Assembly (NCBI GenBank): GCA_025362415.1
Contig: JANYGM010000191.1
Location: 1-5,986 of the forward strand
DNA length: 5,986 nucleotides
Reading direction: 5' to 3'
Source of the DNA: a bacterium
GTDB taxonomy: Bacteria > Bacteroidota > Bacteroidia > Cytophagales > Thermonemataceae
Under the pieces are notes generated by a model. The model did not search any database, was not told the DNA's origin, and saw nothing but the letters and a program-made list of their open reading frames with translations. A program made the position numbers and the translations under genes. This document shows positions 1-4,227 of this stretch, piece after piece; the first letter of the stretch is position 1; every line of letters starts with the position of its first letter.

Positions 1-1
1 C

Positions 2-379
2 TCGCATCTTGGCTTTTATGGTATTATTACCTTTGCTTTGTGGGGTGCAATTTATGCTATTGTTCCACGTTTGACAGGGCAAGAACCGCCTCAACATCTT
101 GTAGGAGTGCATTTTTGGGTAGCTTTCATAGGGCTTTTATTTTATGCTATTCCTTTGTCTATTGGTGCAACACTAAAAGGCTTGATGTGGATGGAAGGCA
201 AACCATTTATTGATAGTGTGGTGCTAATGTTCCAATATTGGCTTTGGAGAGCTATTGGAGGTAGTTTGATGTTTATTTCTCACCTTGTTTTTGCGTATAG
301 TTTTTATAAAATGGTCGTGAAAGAAATACCAGAAGTTGATGTAAAAGAAGAGGCTTTTAAACTCTTGCAAAAATCATAA
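2..379 (+). CDS. ccoN: cbb3-type cytochrome c oxidase subunit I (CcoN), C-terminal part, truncated by window start
   Basis: This is the 3' end of the catalytic subunit of a C-family heme-copper oxidase, which reduces O2 at a heme b3/CuB site in the inner membrane. The frame is open from base 2 (S-H-L-G-F-Y-G...), giving about 125 residues before TAA. Three hydrophobic segments fit the last helices of CcoN. Family landmarks are VPRLTG after the first helix, VHFW at the start of the second, GLMW after it, and YWLWRAIGG in the last helix (CcoN usually has Y..RALGG). The His at visible residue 2 aligns, by spacing to the PRL motif, with the second His of the CcoN heme-ligand motif H-V-H-x-G; the first His and all CuB ligands lie upstream of the window. 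The residues after it (HLGFYG) differ from the usual H-x-G-A-L-G. ccoO follows after 140 bp containing a hairpin repeat. CcoN identity is firm; exact subfamily is not decidable from this fragment. Confidence 0.9.
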   Translation, partial: SHLGFYGIITFALWGAIYAIVPRLTGQEPPQHLVGVHFWVAFIGLLFYAIPLSIGATLKGLMWMEGKPFIDSVVLMFQYWLWRAIGGSLMFISHLVFAYSFYKMVVKEIPEVDVKEEAFKLLQKS

Positions 380-406
380 ATTGTATTAAAATGTAGGATA
401 AAAGTA

Positions 407-485
407 CGTAGGGTATAAAACCCTACGCTATTGATAATGGACATAAAACATTGATAATCAGTAGCGCAGGGTTTTATACCCTGCG
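407..485. repeat. Paired-hairpin (REP/BIME-like) inverted repeat, copy 1
   Basis: Two palindromic arms face each other. The left arm is CGTAGGGT-ATAAA-ACCCTACG (407-427), an 8-bp stem with a 5-nt loop. The right arm is CGCAGGGT-TTTAT-ACCCTGCG (465-485). The arms are also inverted copies of one another, extended by CTATTGAT (428-435) against ATCAGTAG (457-464). A second copy lies at 1834-1915. The element fills most of the ccoN-ccoO gap, so in the transcript it would form two stem-loops or one long hairpin. It may affect mRNA stability or partial termination; that role is inference. No transposase is present in the window. Confidence 0.85.
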
Positions 486-519
486 GATAAATGCTAACAA
501 AAAATTAAATAACATTAAA

Positions 520-1578
520 ATGAAAATATTTAACGACCACAAACGCCTTTATATCACAGCAGGAGCATTATTTGCCTTCCTTACGTATATTACTGTCATT
601 ATGCCTGCTTTCCAAAATCAGCAAAATAATGCCCCACTTCCCAACACAAAACCGCTTGAAGGTGATGCGCTTGCAGGAAAACTTATTTATATTGGAGAAG
701 GGTGTGTAGGCTGTCATTCGCAACAAGTGCGTAATGTAGAAATGGATAAAATGTTTGGCTCACGTCCTGGAATGGCGGCTGATTATGCTAATATTGGACG
801 TACAAGCATTTGGCAAAATACCGCAACAGTGATGGGAACAGAACGCACAGGACCAGATTTAACGGATATTGGCAACAGACAACCCAGCAAAGAATGGCAT
901 CTGATGCACTTATACAATCCTCGTGCAGTTATTGGGCAGTCCATAATGCCTTCGTATCAATGGTTATTTGAATCAAAAGAAAAACCTGATAAAAATGATG
1001 TGGTAGTAAATATTTCTCCTGAATTTATTTATGGAAATCATAACAAAAATCATAAAATTGTCGCTAAAAAAGAGGCTTTACAGCTCGTAGCATACATACA
1101 AGCACTCAAACAAGCACCACTTCCAAGCAACATAAAACCTATTGAATTTATGTATAAACGAACGCCAAAAGAAGAAATAGCTAGTAATAATGCTTCTAAT
1201 GGAAATACTACAGAAAATCCAAAAGGCGCTGGTTTGTTAGATGGAAAGGCACTTTATGTGGCTAATTGTCAGAGTTGCCACCAAGAAAACGGAGAAGGTT
1301 TGAAAGGTGCTTTTCCTCCTTTGAAAGGTAGTAAAGTGGTTAATAGTGATAATTTGGAGTTGTATGTAGATATTATTATGAATGGTTATGATGCCAATGC
1401 TAATTATGGCGTAATGGCTGCCGTTGGAGCAAATATGAACTTTAATGAAAATCAAGTAGCTGCAATCATCAATTATGAGCGTACTGCGTGGGGAAATACA
1501 GGCAAAAAAGTAACGCCAGATGAAGTAAAGAAAATAATGGATTTGATTAAAACTAAAGTCGCAAAAGAAGCAAAATAG
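520..1578 (+). CDS. ccoO: cbb3 oxidase subunit II (CcoO/FixO) fused to a C-terminal cytochrome c domain
   Basis: Membrane-anchored cytochrome c subunit that passes electrons to CcoN. The 352-residue product has an N-terminal membrane helix at about 10-30, then a FixO-type mono-heme domain: CVGCH at 62-66, RTGPDL at 109-114, HLYNPR at 130-135 and MPSYQWL at 143-149, with M143 the likely axial ligand. A second class I cytochrome c domain follows a polar Asn/Ser-rich linker (about 220-237): CQSCH at 250-254, FPPLKG near 265-270, and M299 or M306 as candidate ligand. Ordinary CcoO is about 200 residues with one heme, so this is a natural fusion with a CcoP-like heme domain. The start is ATG at 520; a TTG at 451 in the same frame would begin inside the hairpin repeat and add 23 residues before the membrane segment, so it is rejected. 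It lies downstream of ccoN in the same direction; the next gene is 773 bp away, across the repeat region. Confidence 0.92.
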   Translation: MKIFNDHKRLYITAGALFAFLTYITVIMPAFQNQQNNAPLPNTKPLEGDALAGKLIYIGEGCVGCHSQQVRNVEMDKMFGSRPGMAADYANIGRTSIWQNTATVMGTERTGPDLTDIGNRQPSKEWHLMHLYNPRAVIGQSIMPSYQWLFESKEKPDKNDVVVNISPEFIYGNHNKNHKIVAKKEALQLVAYIQALKQAPLPSNIKPIEFMYKRTPKEEIASNNASNGNTTENPKGAGLLDGKALYVANCQSCHQENGEGLKGAFPPLKGSKVVNSDNLELYVDIIMNGYDANANYGVMAAVGANMNFNENQVAAIINYERTAWGNTGKKVTPDEVKKIMDLIKTKVAKEAK

Positions 1579-1669
1579 TTGTGAATTGTGAGTTGTGAAT
1601 TGTGAATTGTGAATTGTGAATTGTGAGTTGTGAGTTGTGAGTTGTGAGTTGTGAATTGTGAATTGTGAA
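1579..1669. repeat. Heptamer tandem repeat, 13 units of TTGTGAA/TTGTGAG
   Basis: Thirteen perfect 7-bp units begin at the base after the ccoO stop codon. The sixth base is always A and only the last base varies: A in units 1, 3-6 and 11-13, G in units 2 and 7-10. There are no indels. The run resembles the short tandemly repeated heptamers (STRR) described in cyanobacteria. Function unknown; the block structure of A- and G-type units suggests slippage or unequal exchange. Confidence 0.95.
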
Positions 1670-1679
1670 TTAAATTCTG

Positions 1680-1760
1680 TATTCAGCCCCAGCGGGGCGG
1701 TATATTTATAGGAAAATAAGTGTATTTTGTATTTCGCTCCAGCGGAGCGAGATATTTATA
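1680..1760. repeat. Two direct copies of an AGC-loop hairpin repeat
   Basis: Two 31-bp units (1680-1710 and 1730-1760) start exactly 50 bp apart. Each carries a GC-rich hairpin with an AGC loop followed by ATATTTATA. Hairpin 1 is GCCCC-AGC-GGGGC (1686-1698). Hairpin 2 is TCGCTCC-AGC-GGAGCGA (1734-1750). The stems differ by a matched C-to-T and G-to-A change, so pairing is kept. The units look like a dispersed palindromic repeat. The GC-rich hairpins stand out against AT-rich surroundings. No coding potential is seen between 1670 and 1977. Confidence 0.8.
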
Positions 1761-1803
1761 ACACTATAATTGTTTTATAGCCTTTTAATTAGATAATGAC
1801 ATT

Positions 1804-1837
1804 ATAAGCTTGTATTCGTGATAAGCTTGTATTCGTG
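1804..1837. repeat. Perfect 17-bp tandem duplication
   Basis: ATAAGCTTGTATTCGTG occurs twice head to tail (1804-1820 and 1821-1837). The second copy runs into the left arm of the following paired-hairpin element (from 1834), so the last bases CGTG belong to both. It may be a slippage product or a trace of how the element's left end was generated. Confidence 0.85.
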
Positions 1838-1915
1838 GGGTATAAAACCCCACGTTACTGATTTTCGGTTAAAATATGTACCTCATATCAGTAGCGCAGG
1901 GTTTTATACCCTGCG
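1834..1915. repeat. Paired-hairpin (REP/BIME-like) inverted repeat, copy 2
   Basis: Same design as 407-485. The left arm is CGTGGGGT-ATAAA-ACCCCACG (1834-1854). The right arm is CGCAGGGT-TTTAT-ACCCTGCG (1895-1915), preceded by ATCAGTAG (1887-1894), which pairs with TTACTGAT (1855-1862). The right arm and its flank are identical to copy 1. The left arm differs from copy 1 by an A-to-G change matched by T-to-C in the partner strand, so the 8-bp stem is intact. The central spacer is unrelated to that of copy 1. Confidence 0.85.
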
Positions 1916-1977
1916 TATTAAAATAAAGCCTACCAATTCATAATGTTGTTGTCAAAATGTAACTATTTAGGCAATCA

Positions 1978-2334
1978 GTTAGTAAATTTTTGTAATTAGT
2001 TAGTAAAATTTAGGAACTAGTTATATAAAAAGTGAAGTGAGTTAGTAAAATTTGGTAGTGAGTTAGTAAAATTTGGTAGTGAGTTAGTAAAATTCAGTAG
2101 TGAGTTAGTAAAATTTGGTAGTGAGTTAGTAAAATTTGGTAGTGAGTTAGTGAAATTCAGGAACTAGTTATATAAAAAGTGAAGTGAGTTAGTGAAATTC
2201 AGGAACTAGTTATATAAAAAGTGAAGTGAGTTAGTAAAATTCAGAAACTAGTTATATAAAAAGTGAAGTGAGTTAGTAAAATTCAATAACTAGTTATATA
2301 AAAAATGAAGTGAGTTAGTAAAATTTAATAAATA
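1978..2334. repeat. 17-unit, 21-bp tandem repeat array in perfect register, upstream of the CXXC protein gene
   Basis: Seventeen 21-bp units start at 1978, 1999, 2020 and every 21 bp to 2314, with no insertion or deletion. All begin GTTA. Type A begins GTTAGTAAAATTTG and usually ends TAGTGA. A subtype that precedes B ends AACTA. Type B begins GTTATATAAAAAGTG and ends AAGTGA. The order is A A B, six A, then B A B A B A B A. Four of five B units (2020, 2167, 2209, 2251) are identical; 2293 differs by one base. Each A-B junction creates the palindrome AACTAGTT or a near form. All three forward frames meet stops across the array and so do the reverse frames, so it is non-coding. The array ends 17 bp before the ATG at 2352. 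Twenty-one bp equals about two helical turns, placing the AAAATTT and TATAAAAA tracts on one DNA face. Confidence 0.95.
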
Positions 2335-2351
2335 TTTTAAATCAAATAATT

Positions 2352-2606
2352 ATGAAAAAAGTATTTAGTTTTATTGTGTTGATGTTATTGGTTGTTGTTG
2401 GTTTTTCTTGTCCAGTTTGCGAAAGAAATCAGCCAAAAATACTCAAAGGGGTTGTTCACGGTGCAGGTGCAGAAAGCAACTGGGATTATGTTGGTGTATG
2501 GATAATAGCCATTATTGCAGTTGTAACGCTTATTTATAGCATTAAATGGCTTATCAGACCAAATGAAAACAATGAAGACCACATCAAAAATTTTATTTTA
2601 GACTAA
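2352..2606 (+). CDS. Small CXXC membrane protein of the cbb3 oxidase locus (hypothetical)
   Basis: An 84-residue protein with a hydrophobic N-terminal segment (4-18) that reads as a signal peptide, immediately followed by C20-P-V-C23. The sequence around VGFS-C is compatible with signal peptidase I cleavage or, less well, a lipobox. The short external part contains KGVVHGAG (32-39) and SNWDY (42-46); then a second membrane helix spans about 47-68 and a short charged tail ends the protein. There is no CXXCH, so it is not a cytochrome c. Similar small proteins are, to my recollection, found beside oxidase genes in Bacteroidetes without assigned function. The CXXC could bind copper or act as a thiol pair during oxidase assembly; that is inference. 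The ATG follows an AT-rich leader just after the 21-bp array, and the next gene begins 12 bp after its stop, so the two are very likely cotranscribed. Confidence 0.75.
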   Translation: MKKVFSFIVLMLLVVVGFSCPVCERNQPKILKGVVHGAGAESNWDYVGVWIIAIIAVVTLIYSIKWLIRPNENNEDHIKNFILD

Positions 2607-2618
2607 AATCCAAACAAA

Positions 2619-3095
2619 ATGAATAATATTGAAAACAGCATTGAAAATGATACTGAAATTAGTATTGCTACAGAAATAAATGCTCACAACAACCATAGAA
2701 GCGCAGTTGTGATTTTTTTAGATGATGATATTGTGCCTTATGCGGAGCTTTTTGTGCCTATTAATTTTGAGCTTGACACTCGCAAATTAGTAGATGGCGA
2801 CCATATTTTGAAAATTGTCAGTAGAGATTCTTTGGGTAAAGAAGGTATTAGGAAAATTCCTTTTACGGTCAGAAACGGACCTGCAATAGCTATTGAGGGT
2901 ATTAGTGACAATGAAATTGTAGATGGTGTTATTCCTTTGATGATAAACGCCTACGGAAAAGGTGACCAAAAACGCTTTATGATAGAAGGCAGTGAAACGC
3001 CTCATTCTATCCCTGCGTGGTTTTGGGTGATTATTATTGGGTTTATGGGTTGGGCTATTTTCTATGGTATTGCGGCTATGAGTACAGGATATTAA
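2619..3095 (+). CDS. Tail-anchored protein with Ig-like domain and CcoP-like membrane anchor (putative cbb3 accessory subunit)
   Basis: A 158-residue protein of unassigned family. There is no signal peptide; the first 25 residues are polar and Asn-rich. Residues about 28-112 look like an Ig-like beta-sandwich: VVIFLDDDIVP, then VDGDHILKIVSRDSLGKEG (58-76), then IPFTVRNGP, the pattern common in bacterial Ig-like repeats. One hydrophobic helix (133-153) follows the motif PHSIPAWFW (128-136). That motif resembles the N-terminal anchor of CcoP (NPLPRWW...), which contacts CcoN. No heme motif is present. Inference: a structural or assembly partner of the oxidase that supplies the CcoP-like helix while the heme domain sits on CcoO. 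If the Ig-like part is periplasmic, it must be exported without a cleaved signal. It sits 12 bp after the CXXC gene and 108 bp before usp. Confidence 0.7.
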   Translation: MNNIENSIENDTEISIATEINAHNNHRSAVVIFLDDDIVPYAELFVPINFELDTRKLVDGDHILKIVSRDSLGKEGIRKIPFTVRNGPAIAIEGISDNEIVDGVIPLMINAYGKGDQKRFMIEGSETPHSIPAWFWVIIIGFMGWAIFYGIAAMSTGY

Positions 3096-3203
3096 CAAAA
3101 AATGTAACTCAATATTGGAAAATATGTATATTAGCGTCTGCAAAATTTACTTAGAAGATTCTTTATTGAAAAACATCACAATTTCATTTTAATAACAATC
3201 CCA

Positions 3204-4055
3204 ATGATAAACATCAAAAACATTCTTGTTCCCATAGACTTTTCTACTACTGCTAGAAATGCCTATCAATATGCCAAAAAACTTGCTGAAACGCTAAATG
3301 CAACCGTTACGCTCATTAATATTGAGGCATATTATATGCCTATTCCTGAAATTCCTTTTGATATCTCCTCTCTAAATGAGTTCATTACAGAAGATATGGA
3401 AAACTTCATCAAAGAGGAAAATACGGCTAATGATTGGATAATCATCAACGAAAAACTAAAAAACAAAACCCTCAAAGGCGACATTGAAGGCACTATTATT
3501 GCCCTTTCTGACAAAAGTAGCACAGACTTAATTGTCATTGGTACGACTGGTTTGCAGGATTTTCTGTCAAAGATTACTGGAAATGTTTCTCTCACAGTTG
3601 CAAAAAAGGCACATTGTCCTGTTATTCTTGTGCCACATCTTGCCAAGTGGAAAGAAATTAAAAAAATTATGTATGCGAGTAATTATGATGCAACTTCTTC
3701 AAAAATGGTAGAGGAAATTATAGAGTTTTCGTTGTATCTTGATGCCAAAGTGGATTTTGTTCACGTAGAAGACTTTAGTTCTAAAGAAGAAATAGTCAAA
3801 ACTGCTATTATGAAAGAGGAATTATTTGAATTGACTGACCATATTGCTTCCTTGAATGTACATTCTATTTATGGAGATAACAAAATAGAAAAACTAAAAG
3901 AATTTGCCACAGATAATAATATTGATTTGATGGCTTTTGCAAGTCAAAGGAAGGGATTTTGGGAGAATTTTATGCACAAAAGCGTTACAGAACAGATTGC
4001 ACTCTCTACCGACAAACCTATGATGCTCCTGCATCTAAATAATAAATTGGAATAA
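3204..4055 (+). CDS. Universal stress protein with two tandem Usp domains
   Basis: A 283-residue cytoplasmic protein of the UspA superfamily. Domain 1 (about 4-144) opens with the strand KNILVPIDFS (D12) and ends with the nucleotide-binding loop GTTG (113-116), nine residues, then G126-N127, and HCPVILVP (137-144). This fits the ATP-binding pattern G-2x-G-9x-G-S/T except that Asn replaces Ser/Thr. Domain 2 (about 152-277) keeps the fold pattern (IKKIMYASN, DAKVDFVHVE, IDLMAFASQRKG, DKPMMLLH) but has lost the glycine loop, so it is probably not a nucleotide-binding domain. Tandem Usp proteins of this size are common in Bacteroidetes. The gene follows the oxidase locus on the same strand after 108 bp, where I see no clear TAnnTTTG box, so read-through from the operon is possible. 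Usp genes near oxygen-limited respiration genes fit a stress or low-energy role. Confidence 0.92.
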   Translation: MINIKNILVPIDFSTTARNAYQYAKKLAETLNATVTLINIEAYYMPIPEIPFDISSLNEFITEDMENFIKEENTANDWIIINEKLKNKTLKGDIEGTIIALSDKSSTDLIVIGTTGLQDFLSKITGNVSLTVAKKAHCPVILVPHLAKWKEIKKIMYASNYDATSSKMVEEIIEFSLYLDAKVDFVHVEDFSSKEEIVKTAIMKEELFELTDHIASLNVHSIYGDNKIEKLKEFATDNNIDLMAFASQRKGFWENFMHKSVTEQIALSTDKPMMLLHLNNKLE

Positions 4056-4065
4056 GCACAAAAAA

Positions 4066-4093
4066 GTACGAAGTAAGAGGTACGAAGTACAAA
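4066..4093 (+). repeat. Heptamer repeats (GTACGAA type), 4 units
   Basis: Four contiguous 7-bp units follow the usp stop by 10 bp: GTACGAA, GTAAGAG, GTACGAA, GTACAAA. The same heptamer recurs in inverted orientation at 4188-4222. Units 4066-4079 can pair with 4209-4222 at 13 of 14 positions, and 4080-4090 with 4191-4201 at 10 of 11, so the two arrays can enclose the terminator in a long stem. Confidence 0.75.
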
Positions 4094-4138
4094 TATAAAA
4101 TTCAACTATTAGGCTATCTGATTTTGATTTCCAAACAC

Positions 4139-4189
4139 AAAAAGCGCAAAAAATACAATAATTGTATGATTTTGCGCTTTTTATTTTTT
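4139..4189. terminator. Bidirectional intrinsic terminator between convergent usp and SDR genes
   Basis: The left arm AAAAAGCGCAAAA (4139-4151) pairs with TTTTGCGCTTTTT (4170-4182). An inner stem ATACAA/TTGTAT (4153-4158 with 4162-4167) continues it above a small bulge. A T-rich tract (4183-4189) follows on the plus strand. On the minus strand the stem itself ends in five T residues and then TGTGTTT. Its place between two converging genes fits ending both transcripts. Confidence 0.8.
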
Positions 4190-4222
4190 CGTACTTCGTC
4201 CCTCAAACCTCGTACTTCGTAC
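4188..4222 (-). repeat. Heptamer repeats (GTACGAA type), 5 units, inverted
   Basis: Read on the minus strand, the units are GTACGAA, GTACGAG, GTTTGAG, GGACGAA, GTACGAA (4222 down to 4188), beginning 5 bp after the SDR stop codon. They mirror the array after usp at 4066-4093, so each of the two convergent genes is followed by the same heptamer in its own reading direction. Confidence 0.75.
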
Positions 4223-4227
4223 TTAAA

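Noticed and set aside
407..485. Simple rho-independent terminator after ccoN
   Set aside because: The hairpins lack a following T-tract and the same element recurs at 1834-1915, so a dispersed repeat explains it better.
451..519. Upstream TTG start for ccoO
   Set aside because: It would begin inside the hairpin repeat and add a non-conserved stretch before the membrane anchor; ATG at 520 fits family N-termini.
1237..1455. Minus-strand open frame inside ccoO
   Set aside because: It lies wholly over the second cytochrome c domain, has no recognisable protein features and is a shadow of the plus-strand gene.
2041..2166. Coding heptapeptide repeat (ELVKFGS-like frame through A units)
   Set aside because: The B units put a TGA in that frame, the other forward frames have stops in A units, and no gene start or end fits.
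1978..2334. CRISPR array or alternating repeat-spacer locus
   Set aside because: The units are contiguous at 21 bp; the apparent spacers (B units) are identical to each other, and no cas genes are present.
1978..2334. Plasmid-type iterons of a replication origin
   Set aside because: Unit length fits iterons, but there is no rep gene, no DnaA box that I recognise, and the neighbours are chromosomal respiration genes.
2409..2420. Heme c attachment site in the small CXXC protein
   Set aside because: The motif is CPVC followed by Glu, not CXXCH.
2787..3143. Minus-strand open frame over the Ig/TM gene
   Set aside because: It is antisense to a gene with a clear membrane anchor and operon context; no family features are seen.
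3332..3646. Minus-strand open frame inside usp
   Set aside because: It overlaps the conserved Usp domain 1 and has low-information composition.
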